NCBI RefSeq assembly: GCF_905397435.1
Contig: NZ_CAJPVI010000016.1
Span: 1-64,000 of the forward strand
From: Cupriavidus numazuensis
GTDB taxonomy: Bacteria > Pseudomonadota > Gammaproteobacteria > Burkholderiales > Burkholderiaceae
Length of the DNA stretch: 64,000 bases
Reading direction: 5' to 3'
The notes beneath the pieces were generated by a model. That model saw only the letters and a list, made by a program, of their open reading frames with translations, was not told where the DNA came from and ran no database searches. The stretch's first letter is position 1; every line of letters starts with the position of its first letter. Below are positions 29,861 through 39,544 of the stretch, one piece after another. The translations under genes and the position numbers were made by a program.

Positions 29861-30378
29861 GCCGTCTCTGAAGCTTCCAGGTGGGCCTGGATGAAGGCGA
29901 AGATGGCGTCCGGATCGGCGAGATCCAGCACGGGCAGCGAGGTGAGCTGCGCGACGGCCTCCGGCGCATCGGTGGCGACGGCGACTACGCCGGGCACCTC
30001 GTCCCACAGCGGTGCGCGGCCCAACGACGGGCGGAACACTTCCAGCTTGGGGAAATCGCTGCGCTTGTAGCCCTCGACGAGCACGAGGTCGGTATCCGCA
30101 GGCAGCACGGCCAGCGCTTCGTCCAACTCGGGCGAGGGCACATCCTCGGGGTAGTGGCGCATCAGCGTCATATGGCGCGCGCCGACCAGCACCACGTTGC
30201 GGCAGCCGCCCTCGCGCATGCGCCAGGAGTCCTTGCCCGGCGTATCGGGATCGAAGCCGTGGTGCGTATGCTTGATGCCATTGACGCGCATGCCGGTGGC
30301 GACAAAACGCGGGATCAGCGCGTCCAGGAGCGTGGTCTTGCCGCTGCCGGACGAGCCGGTGATGCCGAATACCTTCAC
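29857..30378 (-). CDS. mobB: Molybdopterin-guanine dinucleotide biosynthesis adaptor MobB
   Basis: 173 residues. P-loop GTPase-type protein with GSSGSGKT at 8-15, NGIKHTHHGFDPDTPGKDS and VLVEGYKRSDFPKLEVFR, the MobB signature. MobB helps MobA attach GMP to molybdopterin. The GTG start (VKVFGITG) is preceded by GAGGG; an in-frame ATG nine codons upstream (30405) is an alternative. It is in opposite orientation to both flanking genes. The cox operon uses the CMP form of the cofactor, so this gene serves other Mo enzymes. Confidence 0.9.
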   Translation of the reverse strand: MKVFGITGSSGSGKTTLLDALIPRFVATGMRVNGIKHTHHGFDPDTPGKDSWRMREGGCRNVVLVGARHMTLMRHYPEDVPSPELDEALAVLPADTDLVLVEGYKRSDFPKLEVFRPSLGRAPLWDEVPGVVAVATDAPEAVAQLTSLPVLDLADPDAIFAFIQAHLEASETA

Positions 30379-30475
30379 AGTGCTATCCCTCAGTCCTTGG
30401 TGCATGAGTGCATCGACGATAGCAGAGATGCACCGCACCATGTGCAGATGGCGCCGTGTGTCCCATAATCGCGTC

Positions 30476-31804
30476 ATGTCACGGATATCCGACACCGACA
30501 AATCGAATGCTGCGCGGGCTAGTGGCGTAGCGCATGTTGCGGCGCGGGATGACAGCGGCGGCACCGGCACGCGCGGGGGGCGGCGACGCCTGCTGCGCTG
30601 GACCGGACGGCATGGCAAGCCGGTGGGCGGCAATCAGGTGCGCCTGCTGTGCGGAGGGCGCGATTTTTTTCCGGCGCTGATCGAGGCGATCGACGCGGCG
30701 GTCCTCCAGATCATCATCGAAACCTACATCTACGCCGACGACGACGTCGGGCGGGCGGTGAGCGATGCGCTGATCCGTGCGGCGGCGCGCGGCGTATCCG
30801 TGCGGCTGACCGTGGACGGTTTCGGTGCTGGCGACATGTCCGCCGAACTCATGCAGCGCCTGCGCGACGGGGGCGTGCAGCTGCGCATTTACCGCGTGCT
30901 GCGCGGTTTCCGGCTGGCGCGCCGGCACCTGCGCCGCCTGCACCGCAAGCTTGCCGTGATCGATCGGCGTGTCGCGTTCGTGGGCGGCATCAACATCATC
31001 GACGACTACAATCACGGGCCGTTCGAGCAGGAGGGGCTCGGGGCACGCTATGACTTCGCCGTGGAAGTGCGCGGTCCGCTGGTCGACCGCATCGCGCTGA
31101 CGGCGGAGCGCCTCTGGTGGCGGCTGTCGCTGCGCGCCGAACTGCATGATGTCGGCCTGGCGGGCGCGGCAGCGGGATACCCGCTCGTGACCGACCTGCC
31201 GCCGCGGCGCGATATGGAAGGCGGTATGCGCGCGGCGCTTCTGCTGCGCGACAACTTGCGCAACCGCCGCACCATCGAGCGCGAATACCTGCGCGCGCTG
31301 GGCGCGGCGCGCGACGATGTCATCCTCGCCAACGCTTATTTCCTGCCGGGCCACAAGATGCGGCGCGCGTTGCTCGCCTGCCGCAAGCGCGGCGTGCGGG
31401 TGCGATTGCTGCTGCAGGGGCGCGTCGAATACCGGCTGCAGCATTTCGCCACGCACGCGCTTTATGCGAGCCTGCTCGATGCCGGTATCGAGATTTACGA
31501 GTACGCACAAAGCTTCCTGCACGCCAAGGTCGGTGTGGTGGACGAGGCGTGGGCCACGGTCGGGTCAAGCAATATGGACCCATTCAGCCTGCTGCTCGCA
31601 CGCGAGGCCAACGTCTGCGTCTATGATGCAGCCTTCGCCGCCGTGCTGCGCACGCAGCTCGAGCGCGCCATTGCCGAGCGCAGTGTGCGCGTCATGCCGG
31701 AGGCGCATGCCCGGCGCTCGGCGCTGCACCGTGTGGCGAACTGGGCCGCGTACATGGTGTTGCGTCTTGGCGTCGTAATTGCGGGCGTGACGGGACGCTA
31801 CTGA
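30476..31804 (+). CDS. clsB: Cardiolipin synthase ClsB-type phospholipase D protein
   Basis: 442 residues. Two phospholipase-D HKD motifs: HRKLAVIDRR near 156 and HAKVGVVDEAWATVGSSNMD near 349. ClsB-type enzymes condense phosphatidyl donors to cardiolipin at the inner membrane. There is no N-terminal transmembrane pair, which fits ClsB and not ClsA. The C-terminus has one hydrophobic segment (AAYMVLRLGVVIAGVTG). The first 35 residues are basic and low in structure; the start could be slightly later. Confidence 0.9.
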   Translation: MSRISDTDKSNAARASGVAHVAARDDSGGTGTRGGRRRLLRWTGRHGKPVGGNQVRLLCGGRDFFPALIEAIDAAVLQIIIETYIYADDDVGRAVSDALIRAAARGVSVRLTVDGFGAGDMSAELMQRLRDGGVQLRIYRVLRGFRLARRHLRRLHRKLAVIDRRVAFVGGINIIDDYNHGPFEQEGLGARYDFAVEVRGPLVDRIALTAERLWWRLSLRAELHDVGLAGAAAGYPLVTDLPPRRDMEGGMRAALLLRDNLRNRRTIEREYLRALGAARDDVILANAYFLPGHKMRRALLACRKRGVRVRLLLQGRVEYRLQHFATHALYASLLDAGIEIYEYAQSFLHAKVGVVDEAWATVGSSNMDPFSLLLAREANVCVYDAAFAAVLRTQLERAIAERSVRVMPEAHARRSALHRVANWAAYMVLRLGVVIAGVTGRY

Positions 31805-31918
31805 AACGGCACGCCGATATTGCCCCGCAGCATGACAGGGGCTGTGTGGCTGATGGCAGCAGGCTGCATGTGGATGTTGCAACGCAGCCGGTTTAGAAAC
31901 GTGGGTCTAATTAAAAGC

Positions 31919-31961
31919 TTGATGGCAACGGGTCGCGCCAGAATAATCTGAACGACCGTTC
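31919..31961 (+). promoter_or_regulatory. Promoter and palindromic operator upstream of the TetR gene
   Basis: TTGATG at 31919-31924 and AATAAT at 31942-31947 are separated by 17 bases. Immediately after lies the perfect 12-base palindrome gaacgaccgttc (31950-31961), which would cover the transcription start. Such placement is typical of TetR-family autorepression. Binding is inferred. Confidence 0.6.
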
Positions 31962-32087
31962 TTTTTTGGCTTAGACTGCGTGCATACGCGGCGATTTCCG
32001 GCATTTTGCTGCCGCCGCGGGCAATTAAGCAACGTCAGGGTCATATGTGGCGCCCAGTGAAGGCGTCACAAGAACGGAGAATTAAAT

Positions 32088-32729
32088 ATGCGACACCAGT
32101 CAGCCCGTCTCGAATCCGCCACCGCTTCCCCCGCGCCGATGCGCAAGGGGGAAATGACGCGCGTGGCGATTCTGGATGCCGCACTGGAGCTGTCGTCCCG
32201 CGACGGGCTCGAGGGTTTGACCATCGGCCTGTTGGCGGAGCGCATGCAGATGAGCAAGAGCGGTGTCTTCGCGCATTTCGGTTCGCGCGAAGACCTGCAG
32301 GTGGAAGTTGTGCGGGAGTATCACCGGCGGTTCGAGCAGGAGGTGTTCTACCCCTCGCTGCACGAGCCGCGCGGGCTGCCCCGGCTGTGGTCGATGGTGC
32401 GCCGGTGGATGGAGAAACGCATCCAGGAAGTGACGACGGGATGCATCTACATCAGCGGTGCGGTCGAGTACGACGACCGTGCGGAAAGCCTGGTGCGTGA
32501 CGAGCTGGTCAAGAGCGTCACCATCTGGCGTACCGCGCTGACGCGTGCCATCAGCCAGGCCAAGGAAGAGGGGCACCTGCGTGCGGATTGCGATCCGCGC
32601 CTGATGCTGTTCGAGATGTACAGCCTTGAACTAGGCTTGCATCATGACGCCCGTTTCCTGCGCCTGCCGGACAGCGCCGAACTTGCCATGGTCGCGCTCA
32701 ACAAACTGATTCAGTCTTACCGTACCTGA
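32088..32729 (+). CDS. TetR/AcrR family regulator of the beta-oxidation cluster
   Basis: 213 residues. N-terminal TetR helix-turn-helix (about 20-66): TRVAILDAALELSSRDGLEGLTIGLLAERMQMSKSGVFAHFGSR. The C-terminal ligand domain contains TTGCIYISGAVEYDDR. It is followed after 87 bases by acyl-CoA dehydrogenase and beta-oxidation genes in the same direction, so it is probably their repressor, released by an acyl-CoA or fatty acid. The ligand is inferred. Confidence 0.9.
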   Translation: MRHQSARLESATASPAPMRKGEMTRVAILDAALELSSRDGLEGLTIGLLAERMQMSKSGVFAHFGSREDLQVEVVREYHRRFEQEVFYPSLHEPRGLPRLWSMVRRWMEKRIQEVTTGCIYISGAVEYDDRAESLVRDELVKSVTIWRTALTRAISQAKEEGHLRADCDPRLMLFEMYSLELGLHHDARFLRLPDSAELAMVALNKLIQSYRT

Positions 32730-32816
32730 AGCTGCTGCGTACGGACCGTGGCACCCGCTCTCTGCGGGCATTGCGCGGGCGGCGTGGCGGCATCGTGAAA
32801 CTCCAAGGAGCTTTTG

Positions 32817-34604
32817 ATGGGCCAGTACACCGCACCGTTGCGCGACATGCAGTTCGTCCTTCACGAACTGCTCGGCGCTGAAGCCGAACTCAAGGCGATG
32901 CCGCCGCACGCGGACATCGACGCGGACACCATCAACCAGGTCATCGAAGAAGCGGGCAAGTTCTGCGCGGACGTGGTGTTCCCGCTCAACCAGGTGGGCG
33001 ACCGCGAGGGCTGCACCTACGTCGGCGACGGCGTGGTGAAGGCGCCGACGGGCTTCAAGGAGGCCTACCAGCAGTATGTGGAAGCAGGCTGGCCCGCACT
33101 GGCCTGCGACCCGGCCTTCGGCGGCCAGGGCCTGCCGATCGTGATCAACAACGTCGTGTACGAGATGCTGAACTCGGCCAGCCAGGCGTGGACCATGTAC
33201 CCGGGCCTGTCGCACGGCGCCTACGAGGCTCTGCACGCGCACGGCACGCCGGAACTGCAGCAGGCTTACCTGCCCAAGCTGGTGTCGGGCGTGTGGACCG
33301 GCACCATGTGCCTGACTGAGCCGCACTGCGGCACCGACCTCGGCATCCTGCGCACCAAGGCCGAACCGCAGGCCGATGGCTCGTACCTGCTGACCGGTAC
33401 CAAGATATTCATCTCGGCCGGCGAGCACGACATGGCCGAGAACATCATCCACTTGGTGCTGGCGCGCCTGCCGGATGCGCCGCAGGGCACCAAGGGCATC
33501 TCGCTGTTCGTCGTGCCGAAGTTCATCCCGGACGCCAGCGGCAACCCGGGCGAGCGCAACGGCATCCAGTGCGGCTCGATCGAGCACAAGATGGGCATCC
33601 ACGGCAACGCCACCTGCGTGATGAACCTGGACGGCGCGCGCGGCTGGCTCGTGGGCGAGGCCAACAAGGGCCTGAACGCGATGTTCGTGATGATGAACGC
33701 CGCGCGCCTTGGCGTCGGTGCGCAAGGCCTGGGCCTGACCGAGATCGCGTACCAGAACTCCGTGGCCTACGCCAAGGACCGCCTGCAGATGCGCGCGCTG
33801 ACCGGCCCGAAGGCGCCGGACAAGCCGGCCGACCCGATCATCGTGCATCCGGACGTGCGCCGCATGCTGCTGACGCAGAAGGCCTACGCCGAAGGCGGCC
33901 GCGCGTTCAGCTACTGGACCGCGCTGCAGATCGACCGCGAGCTGTCGCATCCGGACGAAGCCGTGCGCAAGCAGGCGGGCGACCTGGTCGCGCTGCTGAC
34001 ACCGGTCATCAAGGCGTTCCTGACCGACAACGCTTTCACCAGCACCAACGAAGGCATGCAGGTGTTCGGCGGCCACGGCTACATCTCCGAATGGGGCATG
34101 GAGCAATACGTGCGCGACGCCCGCATCAACATGATCTACGAAGGCACCAACACGATCCAGGCGCTGGACCTGCTGGGCCGCAAGATCCTTGGCGACATGG
34201 GCGCCAAGATGAAGGCCTTCGGCAAGATCGTGCAGGCATTCGTCGAGGAAGAGGGCACCAACGAAGCGATGCAGGAGTTCGTCAACCCGCTGGCGGACCT
34301 TGGCGACAAGGTGCAGAAGCTGACCATGGAAATCGGCATGAAGGCCATGGGCAATGCCGACGAAGTCGGCGCCGCCGCCGTGCCGTACCTGCGCGTGGTG
34401 GGCCACCTGGTGTTCTCGTACTTCTGGGCCCGCATGGCCAAGATCGCGCTGGAGAAGGAAGCCAGCGGCGACAAGTTCTACACGACCAAGCTGGCGACGG
34501 CACGCTTCTACTTTGCCAAGCTGCTGCCGGAAACCGCCGCCGAGATCCGCAAGGCGCGCGCCGGTTCGGCCACGCTGATGGCGCTGGACGCAGACCTGTT
34601 CTGA
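32817..34604 (+). CDS. Acyl-CoA dehydrogenase
   Basis: 595 residues, the long form with an extra C-terminal domain (acyl-CoA dehydrogenase C-terminal-like). FAD-dependent first step of beta-oxidation. Seen: substrate/FAD region MCLTEPHCGTDLGILRTKAE, GTKIFISAGEHDMAENI, FGGHGYISEWGMEQYVRDAR and the catalytic Glu segment IYEGTNTIQALDLLGRK. AAGGAG lies 7 bases before the ATG. An in-frame TTG one codon earlier is less likely. Substrate chain length is unknown. Confidence 0.95.
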   Translation: MGQYTAPLRDMQFVLHELLGAEAELKAMPPHADIDADTINQVIEEAGKFCADVVFPLNQVGDREGCTYVGDGVVKAPTGFKEAYQQYVEAGWPALACDPAFGGQGLPIVINNVVYEMLNSASQAWTMYPGLSHGAYEALHAHGTPELQQAYLPKLVSGVWTGTMCLTEPHCGTDLGILRTKAEPQADGSYLLTGTKIFISAGEHDMAENIIHLVLARLPDAPQGTKGISLFVVPKFIPDASGNPGERNGIQCGSIEHKMGIHGNATCVMNLDGARGWLVGEANKGLNAMFVMMNAARLGVGAQGLGLTEIAYQNSVAYAKDRLQMRALTGPKAPDKPADPIIVHPDVRRMLLTQKAYAEGGRAFSYWTALQIDRELSHPDEAVRKQAGDLVALLTPVIKAFLTDNAFTSTNEGMQVFGGHGYISEWGMEQYVRDARINMIYEGTNTIQALDLLGRKILGDMGAKMKAFGKIVQAFVEEEGTNEAMQEFVNPLADLGDKVQKLTMEIGMKAMGNADEVGAAAVPYLRVVGHLVFSYFWARMAKIALEKEASGDKFYTTKLATARFYFAKLLPETAAEIRKARAGSATLMALDADLF

Positions 34605-34636
34605 TTTGCCGGGAGCGTTTCCGCTCCCGCTGGTTT

Positions 34637-34668
34637 GCTCCCCTCTCCCATAAATGGGAGAGGGGAGC
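34637..34668. repeat. Single-hairpin remnant of the 128-base dispersed repeat
   Basis: Perfect 14-bp stem with loop taaa, identical to the right-end hairpin of the repeats at 18543-18670 and 40355-40482. It follows a separate gggagcg/cgctccc hairpin (34611-34628) just after the acyl-CoA dehydrogenase stop. Either may reduce readthrough into the next gene. Confidence 0.85.
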
Positions 34669-34740
34669 AGGCCGCCGGCAAAGGAAGCGTTCCCACGCAC
34701 ACATACCTTCACTTCAACGCTCACTGACCTAGGAGCGCTC

Positions 34741-37164
34741 ATGTCCAATTTCATCGTCAAGAAAGTCGCCGTGCTCGGCGCCGGCGTCATGGGGGCGCAG
34801 ATCGCCGCCCATCTCGTCAATGCGCGCGTGCCCGTGGTGCTGTTCGACCTGCCGGCCAAGGAAGGCCCCAAGAGCGGCATTGCGCTGCGTGCGATCGAAA
34901 ACCTCAAGAAGCTGTCGCCCGCGCCGCTGGGCATCAAGGACGAGGCCGGCCTGATCCAGGCCGCCAACTACGAAGACGATATCGCGCTGCTCAAGGAATG
35001 CGACGTGGTGATCGAAGCGATCGCCGAGCGTATGGACTGGAAGCACGACCTGTACAAGAAGGTCGCGCCGCACCTGGGCGCGAACACCATCTTCGCGACC
35101 AATACGTCGGGTTTGTCGATCACCGAGTTGTCGGATGGCTTCGACGCCGAACTGAAGTCGCGCTTCTGTGGCGTGCATTTCTTCAATCCGCCGCGGTACA
35201 TGCACCTGGTCGAATTGATCCCGACCGCGACCACGCAGCCGGAAATCCTCGACAAGCTCGAAGCGTTCCTGACCACCACGCTCGGCAAGGGCGTCGTGCG
35301 CGCGAAGGACACGCCGAACTTTATCGCCAACCGTGTCGGCATCTTCTCGATCCTGGCCGTGTTCGCCGAGGCCGAGAAGTTTGGCATCCCGTTCGATGTA
35401 GTCGACGACCTGACTGGTTCGAAGCTCGGCCGCGCGAAGTCGGCCACGTTCCGCACGGCCGACGTCGTGGGCCTGGACACCATGGCACACGTGATCAAGA
35501 CCATGCAGGACAACCTGCATGAAGACCCGTTCGCGCCGGTGTACAAGACCCCGGCCGTGTTGAAGGGCCTTGTCGATGCAGGCGCGCTGGGCCAGAAGAC
35601 CGGCGCGGGCTTCTACAAGAAGGAAGGCAAGGCCATCAAGGTGCTCGACGCCAAGACCGGCCAGTATGTCGAGTCGGGCAAGAAGGCCGACGAGATCGTC
35701 GCGCGCATGCTCAAGAAGGCGCCGGCGGAACGCATCAAGCTGCTGCGCGAATCGACCAATCCGCAGGCGCAGTTCCTGTGGGCGATCTTCCGCGACGTGT
35801 TCCACTACATCGCCGTGTACCTCGAGCAGATCGCCGGTTCGGCGGCCGATGTCGACCTGGCGATCCGCTGGGGCTTCGGCTGGAACTCGGGTCCGTTCGA
35901 AGACTGGCAGGCTGCCGGCTGGAAGCAGGTCGCCGAGTGGGTGAAGGAAGATATCGACGCCGGCAAGGCACTGTCCAAGGCGGCGCTGCCCGCGTGGGTG
36001 TTCGAAGGCCCGGTGGCCGAGAACCAGGGCGTGCATGCCGCGCAGGGTTCGTGGTCGCCCGCGACGCAGCAGTTCGTCGCGCGCAGCACGCTGCCGGTGT
36101 ACCAGCGCCAGGTTTTCCGCGCCGCGCTGCAGGGCACGGCCGAGGTCGATCCGCGCAAGGCCGGCCGCACCGTCGAAGAGAACGAGGCCGTGCGCATCTG
36201 GGTGGCAGAGGGCCAGGACGATGTGCTGGTGGTCTCGTTCAAGAGCAAGATGAACACCATCGGGCCGGACGTGATCGACGGCCTGACGCGTGCGATCGAC
36301 CTTGCCGAAGCCGAATACAAGGGCCTGGTCGTGTGGCAGCCGACGTCGCTGCAACTCGGCGCGCCGGGCGGTCCGTTCTCGGCGGGTGCCAACCTGGAAG
36401 CCGCAATGCCGGCGTTCATGATGGGCGGCGCCAAGGGCATCGAACCGTTCGTCAAGAAGTTCCAGGACGGCATGATGCGCGTGAAGTATTCCGCGGTGCC
36501 CGTGGTGTCGGCTGCATCCGGCATCGCGCTGGGCGGCGGCTGTGAACTGATGCTGCACTCGGCGGCACGCGTGGCGGCACTGGAAACTTACGTCGGCCTC
36601 GTTGAAGTCGGCGTGGGTTTGGTGCCGGCCGGCGGTGGCCTGAAGGAAGCCGCGCTGGCGGCAGCGCGCGCGGCGCAGGCAGCAGGCAGCACCAACTACC
36701 TGCAGTTCCTGACCAACCGCTTCCAAAGCGCTGCCATGGCAAAGGTGTCGGCTTCCGCGCTGGAAGCGCGCCAGATGGGCTACCTGCAAGCGTCCGATCG
36801 GATCGTCTTCAACGTGCACGAACTGCTCCACGTGGCGCAGAACGAAGTGCGCGCGCTGGCCGATGCCGGTTATCGCGCGCCGCTGCCGGCACTGGTGCCG
36901 GTGGCCGGCCGCTCGGGCATCGCGACCATCAAGGCATCGCTGGTCAATATGCGCGACGGCGGCTTTATCTCCGCGCATGACTTCCTGATCGCTGCGCGCA
37001 TTGCCGAAGTGGTGTGCGGCGGCGACGTCGAGGCCGGTTCGCTGGTGAGCGAGGAATGGCTGCTCGCGCTCGAGCGCAAGGCCTTCGTCGACCTGCTCGG
37101 CACCAGCAAGACGCAGGAACGCATCATGGGCATGCTGCAGACCGGCAAGCCCGTCCGCAACTAA
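34741..37164 (+). CDS. 3-hydroxyacyl-CoA dehydrogenase/enoyl-CoA hydratase fusion (FadN-like order)
   Basis: 807 residues. The N-terminal 3-hydroxyacyl-CoA dehydrogenase has the NAD motif GAGVMGAQIAAHLV and the active-site segment FCGVHFFNPPRYMHLVELIP. The C-terminal enoyl-CoA hydratase domain has GGGCEL and GLVEVGVGLVPAGGG, each with its catalytic Glu. This order is the reverse of E. coli FadB and matches FadN-type fusions. It performs hydration and oxidation steps of beta-oxidation with the adjacent thiolase. Confidence 0.93.
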   Translation: MSNFIVKKVAVLGAGVMGAQIAAHLVNARVPVVLFDLPAKEGPKSGIALRAIENLKKLSPAPLGIKDEAGLIQAANYEDDIALLKECDVVIEAIAERMDWKHDLYKKVAPHLGANTIFATNTSGLSITELSDGFDAELKSRFCGVHFFNPPRYMHLVELIPTATTQPEILDKLEAFLTTTLGKGVVRAKDTPNFIANRVGIFSILAVFAEAEKFGIPFDVVDDLTGSKLGRAKSATFRTADVVGLDTMAHVIKTMQDNLHEDPFAPVYKTPAVLKGLVDAGALGQKTGAGFYKKEGKAIKVLDAKTGQYVESGKKADEIVARMLKKAPAERIKLLRESTNPQAQFLWAIFRDVFHYIAVYLEQIAGSAADVDLAIRWGFGWNSGPFEDWQAAGWKQVAEWVKEDIDAGKALSKAALPAWVFEGPVAENQGVHAAQGSWSPATQQFVARSTLPVYQRQVFRAALQGTAEVDPRKAGRTVEENEAVRIWVAEGQDDVLVVSFKSKMNTIGPDVIDGLTRAIDLAEAEYKGLVVWQPTSLQLGAPGGPFSAGANLEAAMPAFMMGGAKGIEPFVKKFQDGMMRVKYSAVPVVSAASGIALGGGCELMLHSAARVAALETYVGLVEVGVGLVPAGGGLKEAALAAARAAQAAGSTNYLQFLTNRFQSAAMAKVSASALEARQMGYLQASDRIVFNVHELLHVAQNEVRALADAGYRAPLPALVPVAGRSGIATIKASLVNMRDGGFISAHDFLIAARIAEVVCGGDVEAGSLVSEEWLLALERKAFVDLLGTSKTQERIMGMLQTGKPVRN

Positions 37165-37184
37165 GGCAGCGAGGAACCGACATC

Positions 37185-38381
37185 ATGAAACAACTGCAAG
37201 ACGCCTATATCGTTGCCGCGACCCGCACGCCGATCGGCAAGGCGCCGAAGGGCGCGTTCAAGAACACGCGTCCCGACGACCTGCTCGCGACAATCCTGAA
37301 GGCCGCCGTGGCGCAGGTGCCGAACCTCGATCCGAAGCTGATCGAAGACGCCATCGTCGGCTGCGCGATTCCTGAAGCGCAGCAGGGCCTGAATGTGGCC
37401 CGCATCGGCGCGCTGCTGTCGGGTCTGCCGAACACGGTCGGGGGCATCACCGTCAACCGTTTCTGCGCCTCCGGCTTGAGCGCCGTGGCCATGGCCGCCG
37501 ACCGCATCCGCGTGGGCGAGTCCGACGTGATGATCGCCGCCGGCGTGGAATCGATGAGCATGGTGCCGATGATGGGCAACTCGCCGTCGATGTCGCCTGA
37601 CATCTTCACGCGCGATGAGAACGTCGGCATTGCCTACGGCATGGGCCTGACCGCCGAGAAAGTCGCGCAGCACTGGAAGGTCAGCCGCGAAGACCAGGAT
37701 GCGTTCTCGCTGGCCTCGCACCAGAAGGCCATCGCTGCCCAGCAGGCCGGCGAGTTCAAGGACGAGATCACGCCGATCGAGATCGTCGAGAAGTTCCCGA
37801 ACCTGGCCAGCGGCGAGGTGAGCGTCAAGACGCGCACGATCTCGCTGGACGAAGGTCCGCGCCCGGAGACCTCGCTCGAAGGCCTTGGCAAGCTGCGCCC
37901 GGTGTTCGCGAACAAGGGCAGCGTGACCGCCGGCAACAGTTCGCAGACGTCCGACGGCGCCGGCGCGCTGATCCTGGTGTCCGAGAAGATCCTGAAGCAG
38001 TTCAACCTCGTGCCGCTCGCGCGCTTCGTGTCGTTTGCGGTGCGCGGTGTGCCGCCGGAGATCATGGGTATCGGCCCGAAGGAAGCGATTCCTGCGGCGC
38101 TGAAGGCAGCAGGGCTGACACAGGACCAGATCGACTGGATCGAACTGAACGAAGCGTTTGCCGCGCAATCGCTGGCCGTGATGCGTGACCTCGAACTCGA
38201 CCCGTCCAAGGTCAACCGCATGGGCGGCGCCATTGCGCTCGGCCACCCGCTCGGCGCGACGGGCGCGATCCGTTCGGCCACCGTGGTGCATGCGCTGCGT
38301 CGCCACAACCTGAAGTACGGCATGGTGACCATGTGCGTCGGTACGGGCATGGGCGCAGCCGGCATCTTCGAGCGCGTCTGA
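37185..38381 (+). CDS. Acetyl-CoA acyltransferase (thiolase)
   Basis: 398 residues, 20 bases after the dehydrogenase/hydratase gene. Degradative thiolase features: nucleophile Cys94 in NRFCASGL, NEAFAAQSLAV, GHPLGATGA and the final CVGTGMGAAGIFE with the second catalytic Cys. It cleaves 3-ketoacyl-CoA, completing beta-oxidation; the symbol fadA would fit but paralogues are common in these genomes. Confidence 0.94.
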   Translation: MKQLQDAYIVAATRTPIGKAPKGAFKNTRPDDLLATILKAAVAQVPNLDPKLIEDAIVGCAIPEAQQGLNVARIGALLSGLPNTVGGITVNRFCASGLSAVAMAADRIRVGESDVMIAAGVESMSMVPMMGNSPSMSPDIFTRDENVGIAYGMGLTAEKVAQHWKVSREDQDAFSLASHQKAIAAQQAGEFKDEITPIEIVEKFPNLASGEVSVKTRTISLDEGPRPETSLEGLGKLRPVFANKGSVTAGNSSQTSDGAGALILVSEKILKQFNLVPLARFVSFAVRGVPPEIMGIGPKEAIPAALKAAGLTQDQIDWIELNEAFAAQSLAVMRDLELDPSKVNRMGGAIALGHPLGATGAIRSATVVHALRRHNLKYGMVTMCVGTGMGAAGIFERV

Positions 38382-38394
38382 AGAAACGCGCCAG

Positions 38395-38422
38395 CGGAGC
38401 GGCGCCATGATGCGCCGCTCCG
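38395..38422 (+). terminator. Hairpin after the thiolase gene
   Basis: Perfect 10-bp stem cggagcggcg/cgccgctccg with an 8-base loop, 13 bases after the stop, followed by only a weak T-rich stretch. It is probably a terminator or 3'-end stabiliser. Confidence 0.55.
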
Positions 38423-38538
38423 ATCCTTCTGTCAGGTGAAGAAAAGCAGTGCCAACGTTGGCGCGCAACGGGGCCAACCCGAGGCGCACCCCGAGAATGC
38501 TGCCGCGCAACGATGCGGCTCACCAGCAGGGAGGCACC

Positions 38539-39495
38539 ATGCAGGAGACAACCATCCTGGCCGACGCGGCATGCGATATGCCGCGCGCGGTCATGACGGA
38601 ACTTGGCGTACGCACGATTCCATTCCGCGTCCGCGCGGGGGACCAGTTCATCGCCGACACGCGCGATGAGGCATCGCTGCCGTTGCTGTACGAGCAGTAC
38701 CTTGTCGGCAAGCAGGACCACTATGCGGAATCGATCCCGCTGGTCGAGCGGGAGCTGGAAGACCACTTGCTGCGGCACGTGGTAGCCACGTGCGACCGCG
38801 CCATGCTGTTCACCATCGCAAGCACGCGCAGCAAGCTCTATTCCCATGCAACGGGTGCCGTGATCGGCACCGCCGCACGCAGCGTCCGCCTGCGCAAGGA
38901 AGCGGGGCGCACCGGCCTGTTCGATCTCGTCGTCGTCGACACCGGTGCTATCGGCCCCGGCCAGGCGCTGATCGTGCGCGAGGCCGCGCGTATGGCAGCG
39001 GCGGGCGCCAGTGCGCGCGATGTGGTCGAAGCCGTCGAAACACGCCTGCGCGATGCCGCACACATGTACCTCGTTCCCGACGAACTGCTCTACATGTACA
39101 CGCGCGCCAAGCTCAAGGGCGAGGACAGCATCACGTGGAGCCGCTACATGATGGGCAGCGCGTTCAATATCCGGCCGATTATCCACATGCATCGCGGCCG
39201 CACCGAGGCTGTGGCCAAGGTCCGTGGTTCGGACGAAGGGCGCCGCCGCGTACTGGCGCATGCCGAGCAATGCGTGCGCAACGGCAGCATGCTGACGCCC
39301 GCGATCTCGGTGTGCTTCGCCGGTCCGCTCGACGCGGTGCGCGCCATGCCGGCCTTCCAGTCGCTCGAGCGGACTGCGCGCGCATGTGGCGTCGAGCTGA
39401 TGCTGGCGCCGATGAGCCTGACCGTCGCGCTCAACGTTGGCGCCCGCGCGTTCGGCCTGAGCTATCTTTCCGAGGAACCGCTGCCGCTCGCCTAG
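38539..39495 (+). CDS. DegV family fatty-acid-binding protein
   Basis: 318 residues. DegV fold: ILADAACDMPRAVMTELGVRTIPFRV at the N-terminus, FTIASTRSKLYSHA and DTGAIGPGQALIVREAARMA in the middle. DegV/FakB proteins bind a fatty acid for handover to a kinase or carry it otherwise. No FakA kinase is seen nearby, so the role here is open, but its place inside a beta-oxidation cluster fits acyl-chain binding. Start chosen with GGAGG upstream. Confidence 0.88.
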   Translation: MQETTILADAACDMPRAVMTELGVRTIPFRVRAGDQFIADTRDEASLPLLYEQYLVGKQDHYAESIPLVERELEDHLLRHVVATCDRAMLFTIASTRSKLYSHATGAVIGTAARSVRLRKEAGRTGLFDLVVVDTGAIGPGQALIVREAARMAAAGASARDVVEAVETRLRDAAHMYLVPDELLYMYTRAKLKGEDSITWSRYMMGSAFNIRPIIHMHRGRTEAVAKVRGSDEGRRRVLAHAEQCVRNGSMLTPAISVCFAGPLDAVRAMPAFQSLERTARACGVELMLAPMSLTVALNVGARAFGLSYLSEEPLPLA

Positions 39496-39544
39496 CGACG
39501 GCAACGCAGTCTTTGCAGCAACGCATCATCACGAGAGGCATTCC

